Of a stretch of 64,000 nt of DNA, positions 25,306 through 37,755 are shown one piece after another. This DNA is from Hypericum androsaemum (taxonomy: Eukaryota > Streptophyta > Magnoliopsida > Malpighiales > Hypericaceae): NCBI GenBank assembly GCA_963995505.1, contig OZ023193.1:2232001-2296000 (forward strand), in the 5' to 3' direction. Made by a program: the position numbers and the translations under genes. The notes under the pieces were generated by a model. It was not told the DNA's origin, did not search any database, and saw only the letters and a list, made by a program, of their open reading frames with translations. Positions within the stretch are counted from its first letter, which is position 1. Every line of letters begins with the position of its first letter.

Positions 25306-27139
25306 TCATCCAGATCGACTCATCCAGCAGAAACCTTCAGAAGCTATATCATCATCATCATCGTCCTGTTCCATGCTATCTGCTGCGTTGATCGCGGCCA
25401 GCTGAAAGGGGCATTGGGGAGACCCGGACTGGGGACTGGCTCCCCTGGACGAATCACCATCTTGTGACTTCCACAAACCGCCCAAGACAACAGTCGATTG
25501 GCTTGAATGGGTTGGAGAAGAAGACTGCTGCACTCTTTTCGAATGAAGTCGGTACTTCTGCAAATCAATGCACACATCATCTTGTAAGAATGCATTGTTT
25601 CCAGTATACAACAACCAGGAAGCCATTTGAATGCACTTTCAACTTTCTTCGCCGTACATCAGGATTACAAACAACAATGGAGGCGGCAAATGAGATAACC
25701 TTACCTGCAAATGGCTCTTCACTTCATCATTGGTCAGCCCATCAACCTGCATCATCTCTCTGATCTGCTTTGGAGTAGCAACTGCACATAATACATGGTA
25801 AAAGTCAAGTCAGGTCCCGGCAGTTCCTCATAAAAACCAGACTTCTGATGCCAAGCAGATCCATTATACCTCATAGTTCATAACAATATCACATCTTCTA
25901 ACCACGTTATACACCACTAAGTTATAGACAAACATATGTATACCAATCAATTGCATACTAGTAACCAACGATCATCCATCAAAAAGAAAACAATATCGGT
26001 TTCACACCACTAGATATCAAAACCACGAAAGATCCTCTCCACAAGGCGGGCACACAAGAATCAAACCATCACAACATCGGTGTTAGTTGAATCAAAGAAC
26101 AGAATCTGGAGCTGACTACTGACCATGACAACCTCCAAGTTGGTCCAAGGCCTTGCAGAATCTTGAGTGCAACTCAGACGACCAGCACCTCCTCTGCTTC
26201 CGAGGAGGCCCCGGCTGATGAAGAATATGCGCTCCTCGATGTGAGTGCAGATGAACTTCAGGAAGGGGAACCACTAGATTCATAGATCCATATTCCTCCC
26301 TCTGATGCTTGATCCCATGTGTTACAAGAGCAGGAACTGGAAACTCCTCTCTTTTACTCCCTTCCTTCCCTGGTAACATGTTGAAGGCCTTAAATGGCAG
26401 GAATGTTCTGGTCTCACCCCTGACATTAGAGCCTTGGAATATACCTCCATTCCCAACTTGGATTGGCCTGTCAGTCTAACCAGAAACCAAAAAAAAAAAA
26501 ATTACATTACAATCAATCCCCATTTTGTCCTTACACAAGCATTGTCACAATGAGATGATAGATAATAAATGCCAACATCTTGTTACCTTAGATTCTGTCT
26601 TAAATACTTCCCTCTGATCAGTGGATAAAATCTCAGGAGGGTTCCACAACTGGACAGAGCTCAACCAATTCCTCTTGTCCTCCTTACCCAATGGCCCACT
26701 TCTCTTCTCCTCCTTCTCCTCCTCCTCTTCCTCATCCACCCTCTTCATTGGAATGAACTCCTCCAAGACTGGCTCCTCCTTCTTATCCCCATAAGCAACA
26801 CATTGCTTGGCCTCCTCCTTCAACATCAGAATAGCTGCACACCATAAAGATCACAACTTTACACACCAAACCAAAAGCCAAGAAATACCCATTAACCAGA
26901 AACACAAACAAAAACGACCCAGAAAGAGAAAAAAACAAAAAAAAAATCAACTCACCATCTTCCAAAAGGAGCATGCAAAGAGGGAGCTCCCGCTTAAAAG
27001 AGTCGATCTTTCTCATCTCCTCTTTGAGCTCGTTAAGGAAACAGTTTATCTTTACGAGCTTCTCATTGCAGTCGCTAATCGCCGCGACTTCCACGATCAA
27101 ATCACTGATCCTCTTAGGTCCAGAGCCTGGATTTACCAT
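25306..27139 (-). CDS. HHO5/HHO6-like GARP (MYB-related) transcription factor, 5 exons
   Basis: Seen: exons 27139-26956, 26834-26587, 26475-26124, 25781-25705 and 25557-25306 join to 370 residues. The N-terminal coiled segment [15 protein letters not shown]...[19 protein letters not shown] is the hydrophobic dimerisation domain of the HRS1/HHO (NIGT1) family. An acidic [10 protein letters not shown] stretch follows. The GARP DNA-binding domain (about 235-292) runs from [15 protein letters not shown] through [19 protein letters not shown] to VKSHLQKYRLH. The tail is Ser-rich with six Asp. Known: NIGT1/HHO proteins are repressors acting in nitrate, phosphate and flowering control; this N-terminus fits the HHO5/HHO6 branch. 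Oddity: the protein opens [10 protein letters not shown] and lacks the SLDLR-type EAR repression motif usual at this end. The leader is GA-rich (27305-27345). Introns are GT-AG and in frame. Confidence 0.9.
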
Positions 27140-28729
27140 TTTTTTAATTCTCCCGAAATCGCTAAGAATCTGATCAGCTGTTAATTTATTGATTAATATC
27201 CCACAAGTTTCACTGTCCTGAGAGAAAAAAAAACTTAAACCGTTCGTCTCCTTCCTCTCCTTGAGACTAGAGAGAAGCAGCTAAAAAGATCCACAGATAG
27301 ACGAAGAACAGAGAGAGAGAGGGGGAGAGGAGAAGAGGTGTACGAGAAATGTTATAGAGAAAGAACGCGGAGATTCTGTTTAGTTTTTGCTTGGGGGTTG
27401 GGTTTGGGTTTTTATTTGTGTGGGGATGATCTGGTTCTTTTTTCTTTTTTACCTTTTCTTATAATTTGATGGGATTTTTTTTTGTTTAATCTTAATATAT
27501 ATTTGGTACTTTTTTTGAAGTATTTGATAAGTCGTCACTCACTCGACCCCGACCAATAATGTTTCCGTGTATGATTTTTATTGATTACAAAATTTTATTA
27601 TGTGTTTTTAATGTCTCTGATAAAAAAATATTTGATTAAATTTAAACAACTCGGTTATTAATATCGAAACGTTTGTTAGTAGGAATATATTTTTGGCCAG
27701 GGAAAGGAAAAATCTAAAATGGTTCTCCGCATATATTATCAACTCTCCTATATTTTTCCCAGCTATTTCAGGATGTAAACCGGTTTCTTTCTCAAAAAAC
27801 AATTACGAGTGTTACCCTTAACGCGCTTATTTGTGGAAATGGAAATGGAAATTTTGGGGTGTTTACGTTGTGGAAGTTTTAGATAATGATAAAATTATGC
27901 GATTAATTTTTTGAAAAATTTAAACAATTACATATTCATAATTACGGTGTTAAATTTTCTCATACGAATATGATGTTACGACTGCATGCTTTGTTAAAAT
28001 CATGTCGTGATCAAACTAATGAGAAATACACGACACGAAAAAAAGAGTGATCATTTAGGGTGAGTTTTTTTGCAAAATTTAATAGCGGTATTTAAATGAA
28101 AAAATTCTTATCATCGGCTATACAGAGACGATTGTAAAATTTTCCTGATTTTTGTGGTTCCAAATTTTAATAGATACGGGATACAAACAATTACGAGGTA
28201 ATCCAAATTGGATCCGGATGTTCATTAGCTGGGCAGTATTATAAATGTGCCTGCAGGATCCAAATCAGGCCAAGGCTATTTGATCTTGTGACCCAAATAA
28301 GCATAGCAACATAAAAGCTACGAATCCGATCTGATTCTTTGCTTTTCTTATCCTTTAGAAGTAAAAAGTTTAACCAAACCTTTTTTGTTAATATTCAATA
28401 ACCAGATTGTTTTTTAATATGATTCACACTCTAAAAATACAAAGTTTTATATCTCGATATCTTGTTCAGTTTAAAGCATTTAGAAAGGGACACATTTCTG
28501 TAGCCACTAGATTCCATGTTTCTTTTCCATAGAATGAAGAATCTTTCTGAATAAACAAATAACCATGGCTCCACCATAATTGTTTTTTAATTCTTATATA
28601 TTCTCCGATAAACTTGCACTTTTGAATTGTTTAAATCCACCCTTATTTTTTATTTCTCTTTACATTCGAACATTATCGGACCTTATTTATGAAACGCCAC
28701 TCTTAATACTATTTTTTTGAACTCAATAT

Positions 28730-29276
28730 CAATGTTTTAAAACCATGGTCCGACCGTTAGCTGACCGGTCGGACCACTACCCAAAATCAAAACGGGTTCA
28801 ATTTTTGTCTTAAACCCAGAAAGTGGTTCAACTGGCCTGAATTTGGTCCGACTGCTTGGTTAGGTACTTCTGGGTGACCCGGTTCGCTTGGATCAGAAAA
28901 ATTAGTGTCTATTTTTTCTATTTTATCAGATTTAATTTAGAAACAAAACATCAACTTCTATGCTTGGAGCCTGTACATCACTTTTGGATCACAATAAACT
29001 TATATTTTTTAACAATTCTTGATAATATGTCAACTAAGTCAAACAAATTGGACTAATTTATGTTTGAAGACTTTGTTTGGATAAATTGTATAACAAAGTT
29101 ACTAAATATTTGAACTTATTTAGTATTTTATTATTTTTAATGCTAAATTAAATCTATTTAATAATATTAATATAAAATAGAAGTTCTGGTCTGATTGGTG
29201 ACCTAACTGATCGGACCGGATGAACCAAAAAAATTTATAATTCCGAGTCGCCTTCCGGGTCGGTTTTAAAAACATT
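28730..29276. mobile_element. Mutator-like MITE, GGTCCGACC family, perfect 9 bp TSD
   Basis: ACTCAATAT is duplicated at 28721-28729 and 29277-29285. The element opens CAATGTTTTAAAACC followed by ATGGTCCGACCG, and closes GGTCGGTTTTAAAAACATT after CGCCTTCCGG. It contains no coding sequence. It lies inside duplication copy A and is missing from copy B. Confidence 0.8.
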
Positions 29277-30833
29277 ACTCAATATTGTACGTAAATTCAA
29301 ATCGCTTGATTATTCACCCTTTCATATTCTCGCATCATATACATGAAACTTAATTGGCTTTATTCTTTAACAAACTACAGCCAAGAAATAGAAAATGTAA
29401 AGGCTGCTGGTATGGAAGGATAATTTCAGTCAAATTCTTGTGGTTATTGAGAATATATTCTACGCAAGCAGTCAAAAGGGAGAATGAATATGCCTCGTTC
29501 GAAAGGAAAAGGAAAAGGAAAATTAAAATAATGGCGTTGAATGGAGTCGGGTCTCCGGAAATTTAATCCAGTAAAATATCTCTAAAGCAATATTGTTGGA
29601 ACAGTAAAATAATATTACTTTAGAGAGATTATTAGATAAGGAAAATTTACGTTTTTTCTCCAAAAAAGTTAAAATTGAGTTTCTGAACAATAAACACGTA
29701 AATACCAAAAAATTATTTTTTTAATAAACAAATTATCTAAAATTTTGACTTATAGCATTATTCAAATGATACACTCAATTAAGATATTTTCTTACAACAA
29801 GATGACGATCACAAGGACTATTCGAAGATGACTGAGAAAATGAATGATGATATAAAATTTATTAAATAAGCAAATTTAGCACAATTAGGACCGAGATTTA
29901 ATACTAAAATTTTCTTAAAAAGTATTAATTATTACGATAGATAAAATTTTAAATTTTAACACTGGTTCTGACTCGGGATCGAGATTTTTTATCAATTTAG
30001 ATGAGTTATCACTTTAGAGAGATCACTTTACAGAAGTTTTACTCTAATCTTACATATTTATAGTAAAAATATTTTTTTAAAAAATATGTTTGGATTTAGA
30101 TTGGTAGGATTAATGAGTGTATATTAAAAAATGAAGTTTCTAATAACTGTTTTTCCTCCGGACAAGCTAGTCAAAATACCAAATAAGCTCATCATAAATT
30201 TGTCGGTAAGGAGGATTATTGCAAACCTTTTTTTTTTTGAAAAAAAATCTTTAGTTACGTGGTCGACTGAAAATTAGGAAAAGGGCAGATTCTCTCCGAA
30301 TGATTACACGTCTCCCTTGCTAAAAGAAATTATAGGAAAGCTAACATATACTTTATTTTCCATTTTGAGTAACAATTTTTCCACAAAACGATATAATAAT
30401 AATCACAAGATTAGTAATCAGAATTCTACAAGTGACATGCTAACAGTTTTTTTTAAACTATCGTATTCCGATATATACTAAAATGATTAATTCAGATTTG
30501 AGTCATTAAAATTTTTTGAATAGTGGAAAAAACTTCAACAAATATTTACTATTTTTATACGGATAAATCTCTAGAATTTTTAGGTACTTTATACCACCAC
30601 TATTATCAATAAATCCAAATATTGGTTGGTTCACATTCTAATTATTAACAACTGGCGTGCTATTTATAGCAGTGGAGGTATTGAGTAGGAGGATTACATG
30701 CTCGAAGGACATTTCATATTACTTTCAACAAACCCTATAAAAAAGTTAGTTGGAGGAATGATGTAGGATGTATCAATTGTCCTTGGCATCCAAGCGAAAA
30801 TGGGTCAGTAATCGATCGATCTGGCAATTAACA

Positions 30834-30837
<4 letters not shown>

Positions 30838-30877
<40 letters not shown>
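30838..30877. repeat. (AT)n microsatellite
   Basis: About 20 uninterrupted TA units. The paralogous position in copy B (near 37190-37210) has only a short TATATAT, so the tract expanded after the duplication or contracted in B. Confidence 0.95.
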
Positions 30878-30882
<5 letters not shown>

Positions 30883-31145
30883 CCAAGCTAAATTGTAATC
30901 AATGCAATTGGTAAAAAAAAATATAAAAATATGTCACACTTATTAATATTTGATAGAATCTCTATATCCAATCTATTTTTTAATTTTGTAAGACTTTGAT
31001 TTACCCAACGTGCGATAAAACAGGATCGTGAGAGGAAAGTAATATGCATGAGATCTACATGTTCTTAAATATGTAAAAAAAATTATAACAACCTTATGAC
31101 AATTGGAATATAGTTTTTCAACACTTATAAACAAGTCAACCACAT

Positions 31146-34019
31146 TTGCATTTTTATTGAATGATAAAATAAATTTATTATTCCTAAGTTAAATACAACA
31201 TATTCCTCGTCCGCTTAAGGCAAGCGAAATCAACTAAACTCTATATACCATCATTATCCCCATATTTGCAATTATCAATATGTTCATCTCGACAATATTC
31301 ATCATATCTAAAATAGTAAAAAATTTAGTGCCTACAGATACAAGAAAATAAGACACCGACATAGTAATTATTTTAGATATAAGATTTTAGTGAATAATTC
31401 AGATATTGTTGGGCTTATGATAAGTTTAGAAACTCTCGGAATAGTGGATCCTTCACTGGCCAGAAAACTGGAGACAGGATTCAGTGAACCGTGAAAAAAA
31501 TATATTCCAATATCACTTTCAAGAAAGATGCACATACATTGAATTTCATGGATGATCAAAGATATTCCTTATATACCAATAGGAGGGGTTTGGATTTAGT
31601 TTAAGTATTATCAATACAAAAAATGCTAATAATATTTACAATGTACTTTATGTCAAATTTTGTTTTGCGATGTACTATTGTCTTATAAGACTCTTTAATA
31701 CTCAATTCTCTAAAAATATGTAGATTAAAAAAAATCCTCATAAAAGAACTTTCGAGGCTGGAAGTTTTCTTCCCACAAAAAATATCGCTATCGGCCCCAC
31801 CTCCCCTCAAGGAAAAAACAGTATCCTTCACGTGATTCACAATGTTAGATCGTGGTCTCCAGTGACATCTCTTGAAGTTTTTGTTATCTAGATTAATTAG
31901 TAAAAAAATATTATTTTAGCTAGAGATTCGAGTCTTTAAATGCAATAATTTTATCGTTAATTAAAATCATATCTGAATAAAATTTAGGTTAATTGATATG
32001 ATGGGGGAAAATTTGTTTGGATGAATTTTTTTGTTTAGATCCAGATCCCTCTTAGTACACATACTCGTGGGTGGGTATCTTTTTGTCCCACCTGCTGTTT
32101 TTTTCATTTCATTTTTTGTCAATGTGGAATCTCTTTAGAATAATGGAGAGGATATGTGCAAATTCATTATTCAACAGTGACCTTTTGGCTCCTTGTATTG
32201 GGAGGACGTTTCATTCATTTATTAGTACAATTTTGGAGCCTTTTTGCCCAATTTTTTTTGATATACCATCTAGTATCGGATTCCAGTAAAATGACTAATT
32301 CAATTTTGAACAGTTATGATTTTTATAGAGTGACAAAGTATGTACTAAAAAATTCAAACTAAAGATATAATGAAGCTATAACAAATAACAAAACTCTTAT
32401 CGATTGCTGGTATTCTTTTTCCACTTTTGTTACGAGTTTTGGGTGATATTATTGTTTGCTATTGCTTGACACAGTAAATGACTAAATATCAAATGGTCCT
32501 AGTCTCGTTTATTCATGCACATTGTTTTTTTAGGGCATTCACACTTGAATTTGTCAATATTTTAAAATTGGTAATAATTTTTTATTTAATTTAAACATTA
32601 TTATATTTTTTGGTTGATAATACTTGGTATTTAAATATTTACTATGCCAACAAACTCAAATTTAAACCATATATTAATTTTAAAAAATAACAATGACTGT
32701 CGATATTTGTCTGTTAAGCTAGAATTGGTTAATATAAATGGTTGTTGGTACCACTGCCCTAGGTACGGCCAGTAAAAGGCACACAGGAGACATAACAAAC
32801 AGTGAATTAATACAGTGTAAATGGTGCATGTAGGCAACATGCCACGCGGCCATTATTGCGAACCCTAAACTTCCTTCATATTTTTCTCTAACAATTGAAT
32901 TGAATTTGTTCATTATTAGGGCACAAAATCTATCAGATCTCTTGAAATATCTGAATGTACATACGAAGGTAATATTGGTTCGCAGATCATATAAATAACT
33001 AATGTTTTTAAAGGCAATTAAGTAATAAAATTACTATCATCTTGTCTATATAACACGATAACTAAATTGTCATTGTCACGTCCTGCTCTTCTCCGCTGCC
33101 TTATTCTAATAACCAAACCTAATTTTTGTCCACGACCTTGGTACAAGATACACAAATTTACCGATTAAAACTTTAAAAGGAGGAGTAAATTTATCAAAAT
33201 TTATACTAAATTTATTTCATCAACGTACAATAAAATATGATCATTCGAGAATAACTCGCTCTGATAATTCAAAATTTTAAGAGAATGAATAAATAAAATT
33301 TTCACGTTTATAAACAGATACTTAAATATTACAACTAGCGATATGATAATTTCAAATTCAAGATTTATAGCAACATTATAAAGAGCAAAACAAAAAAGAG
33401 AAGGCAAATACAATACGACTTTTTAAGCCGTATCATGAATACGATTAAAAAATCGTATTGTAATTAGTACGAAAAAATAATCGTAGTCTAACATAAACGC
33501 TATATGCAAAAAACTTTAATTTTGGATCAATAAAACTTTTCCACCGAAACGATTGGGCAAAAATCCCATAAATGGAAGAAACGTACTTACGCACTTGGAA
33601 CGGACCACGTTAGACGATGATGACGTGGCCAATCATTCGAGGGAAAAAGTAATCGCTTCGCCGCGTACATACACACCAACGGCGGTCCTTTCGAGCAGAT
33701 CGAATATTCGCGGGGCCCATCTCCAAAGTTCCACTTTTTTGGTCGACCGTCCGTCGAAATTGAAATTTCTCTCTTATTTTTTTTCCCGCATCCGACAGAA
33801 TCCTTAAAACCTTTTACCGCAAACTTCTTTTAATTTTTTTTAATTTGAAGTTCTCGTGTTTCTAAAACCAATTTATCGATTTAACTTATAAAAGGGATCC
33901 AAGTATTTGTTTTTTAAATAACAGTTTCGGTTACTTATTTATTTTTTAAAATTTTCGTATGAACTTAATAGAGTTCAAATGGAGTACTAAAATTAGTGTC
34001 AGCACATGCACACCTACAA
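31146..34019. other. Intergenic, no gene supported
   Basis: AT-rich DNA. A GC-richer patch at 33590-33800 has an 84-codon frame with no recognised family; it contains GACGTGGCCAATCA and resembles a promoter more than a gene. Nothing else seen. Confidence 0.45.
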
Positions 34020-34054
34020 CACCACCATAAAAGTCGTAAGAATTATAAAGCACT

Positions 34055-34452
34055 ACGTGTTGTGTCCATAGGGGTAAACATTCGGTTCGAACCATCTTAG
34101 AACCAAATAGTAAACCTTAGGGAAGTTGTCAAATTGATAAGGAACAAGTAAATGCTTCCTAATGTTTCCAAGCATCAACACAAGGGAGAAAAGAAGGACC
34201 ACATAATGGTCTCCCCCCAATCCCATGGTCACTGCTTAGTTAAGTTCAGCTTTCCAACTGGGTGAAAGAGAGTAGCAGCATGTAATAAAATGATCATGCC
34301 AAGAAATCTCAATAACGCGCCACCAGAGTCATTTTCTTTTCGAAATTCGAGTTCGTCGAAGAACTAGAGTCATGGCTTGAAACCAGAGTCCTCGCCATTT
34401 CTGGCACCCCAGTGAACTCTTGAAGTTGTGGAAAAAGGCTACCATGTAGACC
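34055..34452 (-). pseudogene. Deleted copy of the SWIB-gene region
   Basis: The left part (about 34055-34375) matches DNA just 3' of the SWIB gene at about 40290-40745: GTTCGAACC, AAGCATCAACAC, TTTCCAACTGGGTGAAAGAG, and GAAGAACTAGAGTCATGGCTT (21 bases, cited by position 34357-34377). It then jumps to a match of SWIB exon 5 at 41905-41961 (CCTCGCCATTTCTGGCACCC and on). About 1.15 kb of the source, including exons 6 and 7, is missing at the join. Only some 20 residues of SWIB coding sequence remain and there is no start or stop, so it cannot make a SWIB protein. It abuts duplication copy B. Confidence 0.8.
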
Positions 34453-35145
34453 GGTTTAGGAGATGTAGGCCGGTTTCTTTCTCAACAAAAAGATTACGAG
34501 CGTTACCCTTAACGCGCTTATTTTTGGAAATGGCATGGAAATTTTGCCAAGTAGCAATTTTATGATGGGTCTTTCCAGATTATTTTCAGTCTTAAATTTT
34601 TATTAAAATTTAATAATCTAATTATTGTTACTTGGTATTAAAAAAATATAATAAAGATTAATCCTTAGTGGAGTAATCATATTAGATCCAGGGGTTTACT
34701 AGCTAGGATAAAAGCAGTATTGTAAATTTGCCTGCAGGATCCAAATCAGGCCAAGGGGTATCAGATCTTGTAGCCCAAATAAACACAGCAAAATAAAGCT
34801 ATAATCCGATCCGATTATTTGCTTTCCCTATCCTTTGAAATACAAAGTTTAAAGAAACCATCAATAACTTTTGTTTAGAATTCTACTTATTGACCAGTAT
34901 TAAATTATTTTAATAATTCATAATAAAAAGGGACACATTTCTGTAGCCACAAGATTCCATTTTTCTCTTCTATAGAGCGAAGAATCTTTCTGAATAAACA
35001 AATAACTAGTAAACAAATAATCATGGCTCCACCATCCAAAAAACAAGTAATTTAATTCTTCAATAAACGTGCACTTTTGAATTGACCATATCCACCTTTC
35101 ATTTTCTCGTATCATATACATGAAATTTGGTTGGCTTTATTATTT

Positions 35146-35398
35146 GACAAAATTGTAAGTAATTTGAATTTATATAAGGATATCTTGAGCTTAATTCTTA
35201 CTGTTATAAAAATATTATTAAAAGAATCGCGCCAAAGAATTTGTAGTCCAAAGGCACAAAGCGTTATAAATATCTAAGAAGTTCAAGGTTCAAATACTAG
35301 CATGTGTTATTGTGTAAAAAAATTACCTTTAAAAAATCACTAAAAAACTATCTCTTAAATATTGTGTGACAATGCTAAATATGAAAACAGAGTTTCAT
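35146..35398 (+). mobile_element. SINE-like insertion with A and B boxes
   Basis: About 250 bases present in copy B but absent from the matching point in copy A (TTAACAAACTACAGCC near 29368). Inside are TAGTCCAAAGG (35244-35254), A-box-like, and GGTTCAAATAC (35287-35297), B-box-like, 32 bases apart. ACAAA flanks both sides. Class is inferred from the polymerase III boxes; borders are approximate. Confidence 0.45.
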
Positions 35399-35440
35399 AA
35401 CAAAAAACTACGTCCAAAAAACAGAGAATGTAAAAGCTGG

Positions 35441-35757
35441 GGACAGATTTGGTGGGGAATGGGGTAGTCCCCATTTATGGGGATTAACTCAAACCAATAT
35501 CACTACACATGCAAACCAATATCACTTCACATGCAAACCAATATCATTTCATATGTAAACCAGCCTCTTGCAAACCAATATCATTTCACATGCAAACCAA
35601 TATCATTTCACATGCAAACCAATATTACTTCACATGCAAGCCAATATCACCTGGTAGATTATTGACCATCAGATTTAAAGATAATCAAATCTAACGGCCC
35701 AAAATGTAGTCCCCACCTGTGGACAAATTTTTTTTAGTCCCCACTCAATCTGTTCTC
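35441..35757 (-). mobile_element. 317 bp MITE with internal 22 bp repeats, 11 bp TSD
   Basis: GTAAAAGCTGG is duplicated at 35430-35440 and 35758-35768, and copy A near 29397 shows the unoccupied site. Ends are inverted: GGACAGATTTGGTGGGGA left, TCCCCACTCAATCTGTTCTC right (20 bases). The interior (35490-35650) is a run of units close to CACATGCAAACCAATATCAT. A short open frame there is only a by-product of the repeat. Further copies lie at 37503, 48219 and 52524. Confidence 0.85.
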
Positions 35758-36171
35758 GTAAAAGCTGGTATGGAAGGATAGTTTCAGTCAAATTGATGAG
35801 GTTACTGTGAATATTTTGTTTTTTTGGTGGAAATACCACTGTGAATATATTCTACGCAAGCAGACGCGGTCAAAAGGGAATATCGAACGGAAAAGGAAAA
35901 TTTTAATAATTGCGTTGAATTACTTTATCGGTCTATAAAATAAATAAATAAAAAGATGTAGTTTCTAAAACAGTGTTTCCTCCGGACAAAAGCTAGTCAA
36001 GACTCAAAATACCAAATAAGCTCATCATAAATTTGTCGGCAGGTAGGAATAGGATTAGTGCAAACCCTTTATTTTATTTATTAAATCTTTAGTTACCTGG
36101 TCGACGGGAAATTTGGGAAAGGGGCAGTTCTTTCCAAATAATTACATGTCTTCCTTGCTATAAGAAATTAG

Positions 36172-36633
36172 GGGGTTGGATTGGGTACGGAATACCCCAA
36201 TTCCGAGCGGTGTGGAGTGAAGGGCATGCGGAGGCTTTTTTACAAAAGTACAAAATTATGGGGACCAAAATAAAAAAAGCCATGCGGGTCAGTATCGTCA
36301 ACGGGACATGTCAGTGTCGCAAACACGGAAAATACACGGGCCAGTATAACATAACGGGGCATGCCAGTATTACATAAAAGGCATGTCGGTATCACATAAC
36401 TGGGATGCCAAGACTTTTTTGCAAAAATACGAAATTACAGGGGTCAAAATAAAAAAAGCCACGCAGGTCAGTATCGTCAATGGGACATGCCAGTATCGCA
36501 AACACGGAAAAATACACTGGCCAGTATGACATAACGGGCATGCCGATATCACATAACTGGGCATGCCAGCGCAGTCACTTTCACTCCAAACCGTTCAGAG
36601 TCATTTCCTTCACTCCATACCGAATCCAAAGCC
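36172..36633. mobile_element. 462 bp Mutator-like element, perfect 9 bp TSD, empty site known
   Basis: AGAAATTAG lies on both sides (36163-36171 and 36634-36642), and copy A at about 30325 has the site once (AAAAGAAATTATAGG). Ends are GGGGTTGGATTGGGTACGG and CCGAATCCAAAGCC, an imperfect inverted pair. The interior holds a tandem duplication with period about 179 bp (AAAAAAAGCC at about 36271 and 36450), each unit with several GGCATGCC/CAGTATC words. No protein is encoded. Confidence 0.85.
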
Positions 36634-37502
36634 AGAAATTAGAGGAAAGTTTTTCTCAAAAAGAATAGAAGAAACCTAACTTATACTTTATTTTTCCATT
36701 TTGAGTAACATTTTTTTCCACAAAATGATAGAAGAATCATCACAAGACATGCTAATAGATTTTTTTTGGTTGAAACTAACTCGCATCCAGATGTCTAATA
36801 GAATGATTAATTTACATAAAGATTTTGAGCAATGATAAAATTCTTTCAACGAGTATTCAATTTTTCTATTTATATATAGTTCAAATTCAAATTTTTAGTT
36901 AAGTTATAACAATTTTATTTCTTTTGCGAGAAAGTTATAACAACTTTATTGTTAATTAATCTATGTAATTGTTGGTTGACATTCTAATAATTGACAACTG
37001 GCGTGCTATTTGTAGCAGTGGAGGTATTAAATAGTGGGGTTGCATGCTCGAAGGCAATTTCATATTACTTTCAACAAACACTTATAATAAAAAATGTTAG
37101 TTACAGGAATGATGTAGCATGTATTAATTGTCCTTGGTATCCAAGCGAAAATGGGACAGTAATCGATTGATCAGGTAATTAACAATTTGTATAATGACCC
37201 TATCAAAGCATATATATTGGTTTTTTTTAAATTCAAAATCTTAATTTTGTTCGGCTTTGACTCATCTTTTGATAAAATAGAATCGTGGACACGTGATCAA
37301 TCCGTTTTAAAATATGTTAAAATTTGCATATAATTCTTATAACAATTGGTATTTAATTGTTCAATGTAAACAAATTAACCTTATTTTCAACTGACAATGT
37401 AATAATTAATACAGCCAAGCTGTTGAGGTACAAAAACACGTATTTCCGCAACACAAGCATGAACTCATTCACACATATTTTTTACCACAACAGAGCACAA
37501 GT

Positions 37503-37755
37503 TAGATCGGATTGAGTGGGGACAAAATAAAATTTATCTCCAGATTGAGTGGGGACTAAATTTTGAGCCGTTAGATTTAAATCTGATGGTCAATAACCTA
37601 TTATGTGATATTGAGTTGCATGTGAAATGATATTGGGTTGCATGTAAAATGATATTGGTTTGCATGAGGCTGGTTTACATGTGAAGAAATATTGATTTGC
37701 ATGTGAAGTAATATTGGTTTGCATGTACAGTGATATTAGTTTGGATTAGTCTCAT
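37503..37755 (+). mobile_element. Truncated copy of the 22 bp-repeat MITE
   Basis: Opens AGATCGGATTGAGTGGGGAC, carries GTGATATTGGTTTGCATGTG-like repeats in the orientation opposite to the 35441 copy, and stops at TTGGATTAGTCTC without the usual right terminal repeat. Confidence 0.7.

Larger units (their letters stand above)
27777..31145. repeat. Segmental duplication, original copy (A)
   Basis: DNA upstream of the HHO-like gene that recurs in the same orientation at about 34455-37380. Diagnostic matches include GGTTTCTTTCTCAA near 27780/34471, CTGCAGGATCCAAATCAGGC near 28251/34732, and CAACTGGCGTGCTATTT near 30650/36997. Copy A has a Mutator-like MITE (28730-29276) and an (AT)n tract that copy B lacks. 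Its position beside the intact HHO gene suggests that A is the source. Confidence 0.8.
34455..37380. repeat. Segmental duplication, derived copy (B)
   Basis: Direct copy of 27777-31145, displaced by about 6.7 kb. Relative to copy A it has three insertions: about 35146-35398 (SINE-like), 35441-35757 (family with GATTGAGTGGGGAC ends) and 36172-36633 (GGTTGGATT-ended element). It lacks about 640 bases of A around the MITE at 28730-29276. The left edge touches the deleted SWIB copy. Confidence 0.8.

Noticed and set aside
33553..33807. 84-codon plus-strand frame in a GC-richer patch
   Set aside because: No motif and no partner exon; composition and ACGTGG/CCAAT words suggest regulatory or repeat DNA.
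35477..35694. Frames with repeated His/Ile/Ser peptide (QTNITSHANQYHF)
   Set aside because: Direct translation of the 22 bp repeat in the MITE at 35441.
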